Source: Thalassomonas actiniarum
GTDB taxonomy: Bacteria; Pseudomonadota; Gammaproteobacteria; Enterobacterales; Alteromonadaceae
Assembly: GCF_000948975.2 (NCBI RefSeq)
Contig: NZ_CP059735.1
Coordinates: forward strand, 1,612,001 to 1,676,000
DNA length: 64,000 nt
Direction: 5' to 3'
The translations under genes were made by a program, and so were the position numbers. The notes below the pieces were generated by a model. It made no database searches, was not told where the DNA came from, and saw nothing but the letters and a program-made list of their open reading frames with translations. Each line of letters opens with the position of its first letter. Within the stretch, counting starts at the first letter, position 1. This document shows positions 32,652-43,600 of this stretch, piece after piece.

Positions 32652-34832
32652 TTATACTTGCAGGGGCTTTTGCTTTTTTATTTTCCTGAAGTTGTGCAAT
32701 AAAGGTTCGGTATAACCGCTGGGCTGTTTGGCTCCTAAAAAGACCAGTTCGCAGGCGGCGCGAAAGGCGATATTGTTATCAAAATCGTCTGCCATAGGGT
32801 AATAGCTGTTATCCTGGCTATTTTGTTTATCAACAACGGCGGCCATTTTTTCCAGGCTTGCCCGCACTTGCTGTGGCGTGCAAATACCATGGTATAACCA
32901 ATTGGCCATATGCTGGCTGGAGATACGTAAGGTCGCCCTGTCTTCCATCAGGCCGACATTATTGATATCCGGTACTTTGGAGCAGCCGATCCCCTGGTCT
33001 ATCCAGCGCACCACATAACCGAGTATGCCCTGGGCATTATTGTCAAGTTCGGCCTGTATTTCTTCCTCGCTCCAGTTTGTCTCTTGCGCTACCGGGAAAG
33101 TCAGCAAGTCATCAAGTAAAGCGTTTTTTTCCTGGCTTAAGCCCGGATGTAAGGCAAAGACGTCCTGTTGATGATAATGCAGGGTATGTAAAGTGGCGGC
33201 TGTCGGTGACGGCACCCAGGCGGTGGTGGCACCGGCCTGCAGGTGGCCGATTTTTGTTGCCAGCATATTGGCCATTTGATCCGGCACCGGCCACATGCCT
33301 TTACCTATCTGGGCTTTGCCGCTCAAACCGCAGCTGAGGCCAATGTCGACATTATTCTTTTCATAAGCCGCTATCCAGCGGGTATCCTTGATATCGGCTT
33401 TGCGCAGCACAGGGCCAGCGGCCATAGAGGTATGAATTTCATCCCCGGTTCTGTCTAAAAACCCGGTATTGATAAACACCACCCTTTCTTTGGCGGCAAA
33501 AATACAGGCCTTGAGGTTGACGCTGGTGCGGCGCTCTTCATCCATAATGCCCATTTTTATTGTGTGCCGGGGCAAGTTGAGCATATCTTCTACCCGGTCA
33601 AACAAGGTATTGGCAAAGGCGACTTCTTCCGGGCCGTGCATTTTCGGCTTGACGATATAAATGGAGCCTTCCTGGCTGTTGCTGAGCTGATTGTTCTTTT
33701 TGACATCATGCAGGGCTATTAATGAAGTGACCACAGCATCTAAGATCCCTTCGGGAATTTCCCCGCCGGCCTGATCTAAGATGGCATCATTGGTCATCAG
33801 GTGGCCGACATTGCGGACAAACATCAAACTACGGCCTTTAAGGGTCAGTTCGCCGCCGCTTAGTGTCTGATAATGGCGGTCGCTGTTCATGGTGCGGGTG
33901 ATAATGCCGTTTTTTTTCTCTACCTGCTCACTGAGATCGCCTTTGATTAACCCGAGCCAGTTGCGATAAGCCAGCACCTTATCACCGGCATCGACGGCGG
34001 CAACTGAGTCTTCACAGTCCATTATCGTGGTTAACGCGGCTTCGAGCAGTATATCGCTGATGCCGGCGGGATCAGCCTGGGCTATCGCGCTTTTGCGGTC
34101 AAAGCGGATTTCAAAATGTAAACCGTGATGTTTAAACAGCAGGCTGTCGGGAATATTGATACTGCCGGTAAAACCGATCAAGGCATTTGGCTGGCAAAGC
34201 TTGCTTTGTTTACCGTCGTTTAGGGTCAGGATCAGCTGCTGTCCGTCAAGCTGGTAATCGCTTACCTCCTGGTGCGAGCCTGACTCCAGTGGTAACACCT
34301 GGTCGAGGAAGTCCTTGGCAAAAGCCACGACTTTGGCTCCGCGCACCGGATTATAAGCTCCGGACTTTTCTGCTCCCTGGGTTTGTGCGATTACGTCTGT
34401 GCCGTAAAGGGCATCGTACAGACTGCCCCAGCGGGCGTTTACCGCATTGAGGGCAAAGCGGGCATTCATGATAGGCACCACCAGCTGCGGACCGGCTAAG
34501 GTGGCGACTTCAGCGTCAACTTTTGTGGTGGATATTTTGAAATCGGCAACTTCCGGAGCGAGGTAGCCAATGTCTTGCAAATACGCCTTGTATGCATCAA
34601 AGTCAAAAGCATCTCCGTTGTGCTGCTGATGCCAGCTATCGAGTTGTTGCTGCAGCTGTTCCCGTTTTGCCAGCAAGGCCCGGTTAACGGGAGTTAAGTC
34701 TGAGATTAAGCGGGAAAACCCTTGCCAGAAATCTGCCGGTGTTAATCCGCTTGATGGTAAGGCTTCGTCTTCGATAAAGTCATATAAGCAAGATGCAACC
34801 TGCAGATTGGCGACTGAAATTCTTTGCTCCAT
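32652..34832 (-). CDS. glcB: Malate synthase G
   Basis: This 726-residue enzyme condenses glyoxylate with acetyl-CoA to give malate. The length fits the G isoform (about 720 residues) rather than the A isoform (about 530). Typical regions include [18 protein letters not shown], the [13 protein letters not shown] part and [15 protein letters not shown]. It is monocistronic, with a terminator and a 714-base upstream gap. Isocitrate lyase, which makes glyoxylate, is encoded 4 kb away. Confidence 0.96.
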   Translation of the reverse strand: MEQRISVANLQVASCLYDFIEDEALPSSGLTPADFWQGFSRLISDLTPVNRALLAKREQLQQQLDSWHQQHNGDAFDFDAYKAYLQDIGYLAPEVADFKISTTKVDAEVATLAGPQLVVPIMNARFALNAVNARWGSLYDALYGTDVIAQTQGAEKSGAYNPVRGAKVVAFAKDFLDQVLPLESGSHQEVSDYQLDGQQLILTLNDGKQSKLCQPNALIGFTGSINIPDSLLFKHHGLHFEIRFDRKSAIAQADPAGISDILLEAALTTIMDCEDSVAAVDAGDKVLAYRNWLGLIKGDLSEQVEKKNGIITRTMNSDRHYQTLSGGELTLKGRSLMFVRNVGHLMTNDAILDQAGGEIPEGILDAVVTSLIALHDVKKNNQLSNSQEGSIYIVKPKMHGPEEVAFANTLFDRVEDMLNLPRHTIKMGIMDEERRTSVNLKACIFAAKERVVFINTGFLDRTGDEIHTSMAAGPVLRKADIKDTRWIAAYEKNNVDIGLSCGLSGKAQIGKGMWPVPDQMANMLATKIGHLQAGATTAWVPSPTAATLHTLHYHQQDVFALHPGLSQEKNALLDDLLTFPVAQETNWSEEEIQAELDNNAQGILGYVVRWIDQGIGCSKVPDINNVGLMEDRATLRISSQHMANWLYHGICTPQQVRASLEKMAAVVDKQNSQDNSYYPMADDFDNNIAFRAACELVFLGAKQPSGYTEPLLHNFRKIKKQKPLQV

Positions 34833-35546
34833 AAGTCCCTCTGTTAACGTTGAAAAGTGGTTGCCGGTGAGCTTTGGACTCTCGAGGAAAGTCGTAACTG
34901 ATGTTTTAACCTTAGCGACAAAAACTGCCTAACCGGCACGTGCTTAGGGCAATGTATTGATTATTTTCTTGCGGTGCAATAGCGCAGCCGGGGCAGCAAA
35001 TGATATAAGCGTGTTAAAAGCGTGTCTGAAATTTACCTGATGACATGGGTGTTGATATTAACGTATTGAGTTTAATGGTTAATTTTTAGGTGAGAGGCTC
35101 CTGGCTATCAATAATAATTAAAGTTATTGCTCTAATCTATCTTTGTTATTCATGCTGTGAATATCTTTCTGTTTGATAATTATTAAATTTATGCTCCGAT
35201 GCTTTTTACGGCTTAACCTCGGCTTTAATCAGGCCAGGCCAGTAAAGGGGCTATATTTGCGTTGACTGTTGTTGCCCTGTAACAAGCCATCAATTCCTAT
35301 TTTTATTTATATATTTCATATAGTTGATGTTTTCGTACGGCTATCGATACAGTGCGGGCAATTGACATAAATATTAAATGCCAGCCCAGGGGGATTTTTC
35401 CGGTATTTTGTACTATCACTAACAGGTGAATTCCCCGTCAGCGGAGGTATGTAAAGCAGAGCACCAGCAGATAAACCAAGCGCTGCCCCTAAGTGGAGCA
35501 ACACTCAGAGACAGCTAACCACAACAGATAAATAGAGGTATCTATC
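34833..35546. other. Long gap upstream of glcB
   Basis: These 714 bases contain the promoter regions of glcB (minus) and of the two small ORFs that follow (plus). The part near 34900-35200 is AT-rich. I saw no tRNA, terminator or convincing ORF here, and a 62-codon minus-strand frame at 35316-35504 has no ribosome site or family. Confidence 0.5.
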
Positions 35547-35708
35547 ATGGCTAAACCTAATGATATGCCAGAGTTTCACTCGGTTAAAGCTTACCTAACA
35601 GAAAGTTTAACAGAAAATATACCAACCCCCACCGTCAGGCAGCCAACATCAGCTTATGCAAGCAACTATACGCCGTTAAGTCGCAAGGGAGGCAGCTGTC
35701 ATGTCTGA
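35547..35708 (+). CDS. 53-residue hypothetical protein, first of a small gene pair
   Basis: The ORF begins MAKPNDMPEFHSVKAY after AGAGGT with good spacing and ends KGGSCHV. It overlaps the next ORF by 8 bases (ATGTCTGA), so the second gene would be coupled to it. The protein is soluble and Thr/Pro-rich in the second half. No family is recognised. The ribosome site and coupling are the main evidence that it is real. Confidence 0.55.
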   Translation: MAKPNDMPEFHSVKAYLTESLTENIPTPTVRQPTSAYASNYTPLSRKGGSCHV

Positions 35709-35988
35709 ATCAAACCTGCCGCTTACGGAGGATGCAATCAAAAGGGAACAGCTGTCGAGCGATTTTGCCAATCTAAGTGAAGATTTTGACAAATTCAGCG
35801 AAGAATGCGCCTTCCTGTTCGATGCATTTTCAGCGGTTACCCGCGAGCCCGAATGCATCACCGAGCACACCAGTGAAGGTATCAGGCACCTGTGCTATTG
35901 GCTCAAATATCAGGTTATCGGCTACCGGGAGAAAATAGGCGAGATGCAAGAATCCTGGAGAGTGCTCAGCCGCAAGAAGTCATGTTAA
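35701..35988 (+). CDS. 95-residue helical hypothetical protein
   Basis: This soluble, acidic, mostly helical protein begins MSESNLPLTEDAIK. Its ATG follows GGGAGG and lies inside the end of the upstream small ORF. It contains four Cys and a Phe-rich segment (F-A-N-L-S-E-D-F-D-K-F-S). Small genes of this type are frequent near regulatory or phage-derived loci, but nothing here shows a phage origin. Function unknown. Confidence 0.6.
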   Translation: MSESNLPLTEDAIKREQLSSDFANLSEDFDKFSEECAFLFDAFSAVTREPECITEHTSEGIRHLCYWLKYQVIGYREKIGEMQESWRVLSRKKSC

Positions 35989-36281
35989 CCACGTAAGATT
36001 GACTATGGCGTAAACGGGGCAAAAGCCGGGCGAGTTAACGGTAATAAGCGTTTCAGCTATGTCAGTAACCCGCCCGGTATTCAATGCAACCCTGGCAACC
36101 CTGAGGGGAATCGCCTTGCTGTTAGCGCATGTTAACCTAAGCGTTAGTATTTACCTGCCCGTCACTAGCAATCCATACCTTTTATCGCTACTGGCTACCA
36201 GTCCTGATGTCGTGATAATCCCCCGTATAGCTGAACTTTTCATACCGCAGTCTATACCCTGGTAAATAATGAACAGCAACA

Positions 36282-37016
36282 CTAAGTGCCAACAAAGCCG
36301 GTAAAGAAAACCTGCAAGTAACCAATAAGTCCCGGGCTGATCAGGGCGGTGACTATGGCGGATATGATCAAAGCCAGCGAGCCATAGGCGCCGTGCTCGT
36401 AACTGGTTTTGCTGATGGTGGCGGTGCCCAGTGCGTGGCTGGCGGCGCCTATGGCCAGCCCTTGCGCCTTTGGTGAATGGACATTTATCGCCTTAAGCCA
36501 GGCAGGACCCAGTAAGGCGCCAAAAAGCCCGGCCAGGATAATGGCAAAAGCGGTCACCGAAGTATCCCCCTGAAGTTCGCTGGTTAACGCCAGGCCTATC
36601 GGGGTGGTGATAGATTTAAGTGACAGGGAAACGGCGATTTGCGGATAATTGAGCAATAGCATGGTCAAGCAAAAGCTGATGCTGATCACCAGTAAGGCCC
36701 CCAAGATCAGCAGGGAAAAGATCACTTTCCACTGCCTGGCTATCTGTGACAGCTGCTGGTACAAGGGGAAACCCAGGGCGACAACGGCAGGCTCTAGCAG
36801 CATATTCAGCGGCTCGGTGGCTCGGTAAAACTGCTGAAACGGCATTTCAGTTAATAGCAGGCAGGGAATGATCACTAAGATGGACAGTAACATGGGGTTA
36901 AGCCAGACTTGCCTGCTGCGCCTTTGCAGCCAGGCGAAACCCTGGTACAGAGTGATGGTGGCCAGGATTAACAGCACAGAAGTAAAGATATCTGCTGTGG
37001 AGGCGGGAAATGACAT
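36282..37016 (-). CDS. LrgB/YohK-family membrane protein
   Basis: This 244-residue protein has about six membrane segments and the LrgB signature around P-A-V-V-A-L-G-F-P-L-Y (about residue 78) and K-S-I-T-T-P-I-G-L-A (about residue 134), followed by the A-I-G-A-A-S-H-A-L-G-T-A motif. LrgB pairs with LrgA in the inner membrane. The pair was first linked to murein hydrolase control. Later work on homologues (pyruvate uptake in Bacillus, plastid glycolate/glycerate exchange by PLGG1) points to transport of small organic acids. It follows the lrgA-like gene by 4 bases. Confidence 0.9.
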   Translation of the reverse strand: MSFPASTADIFTSVLLILATITLYQGFAWLQRRSRQVWLNPMLLSILVIIPCLLLTEMPFQQFYRATEPLNMLLEPAVVALGFPLYQQLSQIARQWKVIFSLLILGALLVISISFCLTMLLLNYPQIAVSLSLKSITTPIGLALTSELQGDTSVTAFAIILAGLFGALLGPAWLKAINVHSPKAQGLAIGAASHALGTATISKTSYEHGAYGSLALIISAIVTALISPGLIGYLQVFFTGFVGT

Positions 37017-37020
37017 GCTA

Positions 37021-37449
37021 TCAGGCCCCCGGTTGTTTGTTTACGGTTTTGCTTTGGCAAAAATGCTCGCAGCACAAGCCTACAAAGGTTAACAGGATAA
37101 AAGTGGTGATAAAAATAATGGCGACGATGGCCAGTCCGTGTTGTTGAATCAACTCAAAATGATTGATAATGCCAACCCCCGCCGGGACAAAACATACCCC
37201 CATATGCTGGATAATCCAGGTGATGGCGGGTTTGATGATTTGGGCATCGAAAACCTGAAAATGCAGCAGCGCGGTAAAGACTATCATGCCGTGCAGGCTG
37301 CCCGGCAGTCCCCCCAGGGTTGCCGCCAGCACCTTACCCGCCCCCAGGCTGACGGCGATGGCAAAAATACTGTATAAGCAGATAAAGAGCGGTTTATGCT
37401 TGAAACGGCTGAATTTAGGCACAGGGGAAACTCCTTGGCTCAAATACAT
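37021..37449 (-). CDS. LrgA/CidA-family membrane protein
   Basis: This 142-residue protein has four membrane segments and belongs to the LrgA/CidA holin-like family (L-P-G-S-L-H-G-M-I-V-F near residue 50, and F-V-P-A-G-V-G-I near residue 92). It is the first gene of the pair with the LrgB gene. The LysR-type regulator gene lies just upstream on the same strand. Because malate synthase and isocitrate lyase flank this group, I think a two-carbon acid is a plausible substrate, but this is inference. Confidence 0.88.
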   Translation of the reverse strand: MYLSQGVSPVPKFSRFKHKPLFICLYSIFAIAVSLGAGKVLAATLGGLPGSLHGMIVFTALLHFQVFDAQIIKPAITWIIQHMGVCFVPAGVGIINHFELIQQHGLAIVAIIFITTFILLTFVGLCCEHFCQSKTVNKQPGA

Positions 37450-37523
37450 GAGCTGAAAAACATTTGGCTAAAACCACTTGCCTTATACACACTGGACTGA
37501 AAAAGCCAGCCTTAAGGGGAGTA

Positions 37524-38459
37524 TTAGCTTTGGGCGGCGGCCTCAATCACCAGCTGCCTGAACCAGATATGGCTGGCATCATGGTGCAGCAGCGGACTCC
37601 AGATCATTTTTAATTCTATTTCGGGAATATCAAAAGGCGGCTTTAAAATGGTAAAATTACTGTCGTCTTTATGTAATAACGCGGCTTTAGACGGCAGGGT
37701 GGCGATCAGATCATCTTCATAGGCCAGTTGCATCGCCACATGGTAATTACGGGTAAAGACCTTGATGTCGCGTTTTTTGCCGAGCCTGGCAAGGGCTTCA
37801 TCTACCCAGCCAAGCTTCTGGACATCTTTGGGGTCCATGCCGACGCCGACGCCGAAACCGGTTTTTGACACCCAGACATGCTTGGAGGCGAGATAAGAGT
37901 TGAGGTTAAACTTTGATACCACAGGGCTCTCGGCACTGAGCAGGCAGGAAAAGGTATCGCGCCAGATGGTTTTTTGATGGAACGACTGGGGCAACTCATC
38001 GAAGCGGTTAATGGCCATGTCGATTTTTCCCGCTTCAACATCATGAAAAGTGACATCGCTCGGGGTCATAATATCTATGGTGATGTTAGGGGCAATCTGG
38101 TTGATGCGCCTCAATAACCCGGGCAGCAAAGTGGAAGCGGCATAATCGCTGGCCATCAGGCGAAAGACCCGCTGGCTGTTTTGCTCGTTAAATTCTTCTT
38201 CTCCCTGCAGCGCCTCTTCCAGCTCAAGCAATATTTTTCTGATGGCGGGGGCCAGGGACCTGGCGCGCTCTGTCGGCACCATGCCGTCTGAGGTGCGCAC
38301 CAGGATAGGATCATTAAACAGGGTTCTTAGACGTTTGAGGCCGTTGCTCATGGCCGGCTGCGTGATATTTAGCTGTCTGGCGGCACGGGTGACATTTTTT
38401 TCCCTTAGCAGCACATCAAGGTAAATCAACAGGTTTAAATCAATCTTAGAAATATTCAT
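37524..38459 (-). CDS. LysR-family transcriptional regulator
   Basis: I take the ATG at 38459 (MNISKIDLNLLIYLDVLL, 311 residues). The open frame extends 63 bases upstream, but LysR proteins of this type start with this motif. The helix-turn-helix reads V-T-R-A-A-R-Q-L-N-I-T-Q-P-A-M-S. The C-terminal part is a normal LysR effector-binding domain, closer to the NodD/NahR branch than to OxyR. It is encoded upstream of lrgA-lrgB on the same strand and divergent from aceA across 390 bases, so either could be its target. Confidence 0.88.
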   Translation of the reverse strand: MNISKIDLNLLIYLDVLLREKNVTRAARQLNITQPAMSNGLKRLRTLFNDPILVRTSDGMVPTERARSLAPAIRKILLELEEALQGEEEFNEQNSQRVFRLMASDYAASTLLPGLLRRINQIAPNITIDIMTPSDVTFHDVEAGKIDMAINRFDELPQSFHQKTIWRDTFSCLLSAESPVVSKFNLNSYLASKHVWVSKTGFGVGVGMDPKDVQKLGWVDEALARLGKKRDIKVFTRNYHVAMQLAYEDDLIATLPSKAALLHKDDSNFTILKPPFDIPEIELKMIWSPLLHHDASHIWFRQLVIEAAAQS

Positions 38460-38849
38460 AAACTTAATGATCTTCAATAAAAATATAACTGATATAGATG
38501 TGACTACTATAAAGGCAAACAAGCCCGGGATTCAATCTATTACAAAAAAATGGCTGTAAATTATTCCCTGTGCCTGAATCGCTTTTGCTGTTTAGTTCTT
38601 GAAATATAATGTTTTTCCTTTTCTCTTTGATTAGAGTATATATACTAACATTTCTTTCGTGAATCTTGGTTATGTAACATATAAATTTTGTAAATGCTGA
38701 TTTGCTGGAATAGTATTTTGCTTGTCCGATGTGAAAGCTTTTATGTCGGGTTACATTTGGCTATTTGATTGAGTTGCATCTAGCCTGATTAAACCTGGCC
38801 CAGTTACATCAAAACTTTTTCTTAAAAAAGATTATCCAAAGGAAGTGTT
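38460..38849. other. lysR-aceA divergent promoter region
   Basis: This 390-base AT-rich gap contains a palindromic GTATATATAC (38636-38645) within TTAGAGTATATATACTAA. The aceA ribosome site AAAGGAAG lies near 38838. I could not assign specific regulator sites with confidence. Confidence 0.4.
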
Positions 38850-40445
38850 ATGTCTACCTACAACAGCGAAATTGATTCTTTAGCGTCACTTATTTCTTCT
38901 AAACAAGAAGGCTGGCAGGCAATCTCGCCTGAGTCAGTGGCACGGATGCGTTTGCAAAACCGTTTCAAAACCGGATTAGATATTGCTAAATATACCGCGG
39001 CGATTATGCGGGAAGACATGGCAAACTACGATGCCGACAGCAGTAAATATACCCAGTCCCTGGGCTGCTGGCATGGCTTTATCGGCCAGCAAAAAATGAT
39101 TTCCATCAAAAAACATTTCGATAATACCGATCGTCGTTATCTCTACCTTTCCGGCTGGATGGTGGCGGCGCTGCGCTCTGAGTTCGGTCCTTTACCGGAT
39201 CAGTCCATGCACGAAAAAACCTCGGTAGCCGGTTTAATCGAAGAGTTATATACCTTTTTACGCCAGGCGGATGCCCGTGAATTAGGCGGCCTGTTCCGCG
39301 AGCTGGATCAGGCGAAAGCAGCCGGCGATGCGGCGAAAGAAAAAGAAGTTCAGGCGGCGATTGACTCTCATCAAACCCATGTGGTGCCGATTATTGCCGA
39401 TATCGATGCCGGCTTTGGTAATGCCGAAGCCACCTATTTAATGGCCAAACAAATGATCGAAGCGGGTGCTTGCTGTATTCAAATTGAGAACCAGGTTTCC
39501 GATGAAAAGCAATGTGGCCACCAGGACGGTAAAGTAACCGTGCCCCATGAAGACTTTCTTGCCAAGATTCGTGCTGTGCGTTATGCCTTCCTTGAACTGG
39601 GCATTGAAGACGGGGTGATTGTTGCCCGTACCGATTCTTTAGGCGCCGGTTTGACCAAACAAATTGCCGTGACTAAAGAGCCGGGCGACTTGGGTGATCA
39701 GTACAATGCTTTTCTTGATTGTGAAGAAGTGACTCCAGAGAACATGCAAAACGGTGATGTTATCATTAACCAGGCAGGCAAGTTAATGCGCCCGAAACGC
39801 CTGGCCAGCAACTTGTTCCAGTTCAAGCAGGGCACGGGTGAAGCACGTTGTGTGCTTGACTGCATTACTTCATTGAAAAACGGTGCGGATCTACTCTGGA
39901 TTGAAACCGAGAAACCTCATATCGGCCAAATCGGGGCTATGGTGGATGCCATCCGTGAAGTGGTGCCGGATGCGAAACTGGTTTATAACAACTCGCCTTC
40001 TTTCAACTGGACGTTAAATTTCCGTCAGCAGGTATTTGACCTTATGGTAGAAGAAGGCAAGGATGTTTCCGCTTACGATCGCGACAAGCTGATGAGTGAA
40101 GAATACGACAGTACTGAGTTGGCAGTGCTGGCGGATGAAAAAATCCGAACCTTCCAGGCGGATGCCGCGAAACAGGCGGGTATTTTCCACCACTTGATCA
40201 CCTTACCGACATATCATACCGCGGCATTGTCCACCGACAACCTGGCCAAAGAATACTTCGGCGAGCAAGGCATGTTAGGTTATGTTAAGGGGGTGCAGCG
40301 CAAGGAAATCCGCCAGGGTATTGCCTGTGTCAAACACCAGAATATGGCGGGTTCGGATATCGGGGATGATCACAAAGAATACTTCTCCGGTGATGCCGCG
40401 CTCAAGGCTTCAGGTAAAGACAATACCATGAACCAGTTCAGCTAA
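38850..40445 (+). CDS. aceA: Isocitrate lyase, long (531-residue) form
   Basis: The enzyme splits isocitrate into glyoxylate and succinate, the first step of the glyoxylate shunt. The catalytic loop is K-Q-C-G-H with Cys at about residue 222, where E. coli AceA has K-K-C-G-H. Other active-site parts such as D-I-D-A-G-F-G and the later N-N-S-P-S-F-N-W motif are intact. At 531 residues it belongs to the longer group found in Pseudomonas aeruginosa and many marine gammaproteobacteria. Malate synthase G nearby would complete the shunt. Confidence 0.95.
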   Translation: MSTYNSEIDSLASLISSKQEGWQAISPESVARMRLQNRFKTGLDIAKYTAAIMREDMANYDADSSKYTQSLGCWHGFIGQQKMISIKKHFDNTDRRYLYLSGWMVAALRSEFGPLPDQSMHEKTSVAGLIEELYTFLRQADARELGGLFRELDQAKAAGDAAKEKEVQAAIDSHQTHVVPIIADIDAGFGNAEATYLMAKQMIEAGACCIQIENQVSDEKQCGHQDGKVTVPHEDFLAKIRAVRYAFLELGIEDGVIVARTDSLGAGLTKQIAVTKEPGDLGDQYNAFLDCEEVTPENMQNGDVIINQAGKLMRPKRLASNLFQFKQGTGEARCVLDCITSLKNGADLLWIETEKPHIGQIGAMVDAIREVVPDAKLVYNNSPSFNWTLNFRQQVFDLMVEEGKDVSAYDRDKLMSEEYDSTELAVLADEKIRTFQADAAKQAGIFHHLITLPTYHTAALSTDNLAKEYFGEQGMLGYVKGVQRKEIRQGIACVKHQNMAGSDIGDDHKEYFSGDAALKASGKDNTMNQFS

Positions 40446-40486
40446 AATCTTGCTGTTGGTTTAGCCGTGCAAGCGGCTTTCAGGTC

Positions 40487-40516
40487 AAGCCCGGCGGTTT
40501 TGCCGGGCTTTTTTTA
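40487..40516 (+). terminator. Intrinsic terminator of aceA
   Basis: AAGCCCGGC and GCCGGGCTT pair around GGTTTT and are followed by a T-run. No interspersed repeat follows here. Confidence 0.92.
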
Positions 40517-40668
40517 TCCGGTCTCTTTATTCGGCTTATTATTTGGGATAGGCCCGGCTAAGATATCAGTTATTAAGATAACGGGATTGCTGGTAAATCC
40601 TGCTGTTTTTATTTCAATTCTTTGTTTTTCTGCTAACTTTAACATCATACTCTTACGGATGAGATGTT

Positions 40669-43600
40669 ATGGCCAAACAACCTGCTACTGCCGATTTGTT
40701 TAGGATAAATAAGTTTTTCAGCCAGCTCTCCCGCCGCCAGGTTTACTGCTTGTTTGTGGTAATAATATGTGTTTTACCTGCCCTGTTGAATTTATCCGGA
40801 GTAGATTTTGCTTCGCCTAAAGCCGAGTTGCGCCCTGAAGGCGGGGGAAAGCTGACTGATGAGACGGTATTTTTAGCTTTTGCCGGGGCGTTTCACCATG
40901 CCTTACTGGAATGGTCTTCGGTGGTGTTTGCCTTGTTGGCCTTCCTCGCGGCTATTTTGCATTATCGTACCCGTGGCGATATTGCCATCCCCATTTTAGG
41001 TGTTGCGGTATTTTGTGCCGGTTCGGTAGATGCCTTTCATACCCTGGCGGCGACCCGTATCATTGACGCTAATGTCAATAATACCGACTTTATTCCTTTT
41101 ACCTGGGCTTTATCCCGCAGTTTTAATGCCATTATCATTTGTACCGGCAGTCTTATTGCGCTGTGGCTTTACCGCCAGAAAAAATCGGCTGCTTTGGGAA
41201 TGGATAAAAAAAACCGGGAATTAAAGGTTTTATTGTTCATCAGTGCTTGTTTTGCCAGTTTTGCGTATGTTTGTGTGCATTGGGCGGCGGTCAGTGATAA
41301 CTTGCCGCAAACCATGTTTAGCGACACTTTACTTGCACGTCCCTATGATGTCTTGCCCTTAGGTTTATACATAGTGGCGGCAACTTTGTACTGGAACCTT
41401 TATCGTTTCAATCCCTCATTAGCCAGGCTGGGACTTTTACTTGCTATCATCCCGCAAGCCACCACACAGGTACATATGGCTTTTGGCTCTAGTGCTCTAT
41501 TCGACAATCACTTTAATATTGCCCACGGCTTGAAAATTTTTGCCTACGCTTGTGTTTTGTACGGGATCATTATTGACTTGTACCAATTACGCCGGTTTAG
41601 GGGAAATACTGAAAAAGAAATCCTGCCGCTGGAAGCTGCCGCTATGCCACCTGGCGACACAAGTCAGCTTAGCGAGCCGGAAAACCTGTTGGATGTTGGT
41701 CAGGTCCGACAATCTTTGGGGTTACAGATCCCCGTGGTGGCTTTTATCTTATCCATCACTATTGTGCTGTTGGTGAGTCTGATGTTTTACGGGGAAAGCA
41801 AACGCCTGCTATTGACTCAGGAGTCGAAAAAATTGGCGATCGAAGCCAAGCTGGTTGAGCCCCTGATAGAGAAACTTTATTCCCAGGCGCATTCGGATGT
41901 GCTGTTTCTTAGCAATACCCCGCCGATCATGGGGTTGGCCTATGCGACAATCAACAAAGATCAACATGACTACGGCTTGTGGAAAGATCGCCTGGAGCAA
42001 ATTTTTGTCGAGTTTATCAATGCCAAACCTTACTATTTGAAACTGCGTTATATCGGCGTGGCCAATGATGGCTTGGAGCTGGTGAATATCAGTAGCCTTA
42101 GCAGCAATAAACCCATTCGCATCCCGCAAGCGAAATTGCAGCACAAGGCGGACCGGGATTATTTTTCTGCCGCTTTGAAGGAAAACCTTGGTCAGGTTTA
42201 TTTTTCAGATATCAATTTGACCCGGGATCAAGAGCAGGTTTCCCTGCCTCATCAGCCGGTGCTGAGGGTGGCAACGCCGGTTTTTCATCCGCTGAACGGG
42301 CAGCCTTTTGGATTGGTGATCATCAGTGTCGACTTTAGCTATTTTATTAATGAACTGAGAACAAATGAACTGTCGGAGTTGCGCTTATATATTGCTAATG
42401 AACAAGGGGATTATCTCGTTCATCCGGATGGCGATAAAACCTTTGGCTTTGAGCTCGGGCAAAGGTTTTTAATGCAGGAAGAATTTCCACAATTAACCGC
42501 AACCATTGCCGGAAATAATCAGGAGCAGAGTCTGCAAAACCTTGAGGTTGATCAGGGGCTGTTTTCCGGCCACTATACCCGGATAAGGTTGGAAAAATTT
42601 GATAACCGTCACCCGCTTAGGTTACTGGTATTGGGGAATAACCTGGACAGTTTGCAGGCTTTTGCCCAGTTTAAAGAGCACAGTATTATCCTGGGGACTG
42701 CACTGGCGTTTATGGCACTGGCGCTGGCGATTGTTGCCGCCAGGCGTATTGCCAACCCGCTAACGGGCATTATCCACACCCTGGAAAATTATGATAAAAC
42801 CGGCGCTTTAGGGGAATTGCCGGTTAAGTCAAATAATGAAATCGGTGTCTTGGCGCGTAATTTTCATAACCTGTTTGCCCGTATGAACTTATCCCTGACC
42901 AGGCAAATAGTGCTGGCCAATGAAGCTGAACAGGCGGTAAACAAGCTCAATGCGGTATTTGACAGTGCCGCGGATGCTTTTATTACTCTGGATAAACAGG
43001 GAGATATCCAGTCTTTTAACCGGGCGGCGGAATCTATTTTCGGTTATCAGCAAGAAGAAATGATTGGGGAAAATATCAAGTCCCTGATGCCTGATGAGTA
43101 CGCCTGTAGACATGATGGTTTTCTTAGCCAGTATGTTAAAACCGGTGTTAGCGGCATTATGGGGATGGGGCGCAAGCTCGAAGCGATGAGAAAGTCGGGA
43201 GAGATATTTCCCATTCATTTAGCCATCTCCGAAGTGAAAACCCCCCAGGGATATATTTTTACCGGCATTATCCGGGATATTTCTGCTGAAAAACGTCTGG
43301 AGCACCAAAGGGAACTTACTGAACTGGCCCTTAAGCAGGCAAATACCCGTATTTCAATCGCGACAGATTCGGCAGGCATCGGCATCTGGGAATATGATCT
43401 GGTTCATGATGTCCTGATATGGGATAAGTGGATGTTTAAGCTCTATGGCATTGCAGAAAGTGACTTCGGCGGCAGTTATGATGACTGGAGAAAGCTCTTT
43501 CACCCTGAAGATATTGGCGCAGCGGAGCAGGCGATTAAAGTGGCGATTGAGCAGCATATCCCGTTTGATCATGAATTTCGTATTGTTCTTCGTGATGGCG

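Noticed and set aside
35316-35504. 62-codon minus-strand ORF upstream of the small gene pair
   Set aside because: No ribosome site, no conserved feature and it lies in a promoter region.
36059-36265. 68-codon plus-strand ORF (MSVTRPVFNATLATL)
   Set aside because: No ribosome site, no family and no coupling to neighbours. It fills the end of a gap and is probably chance.
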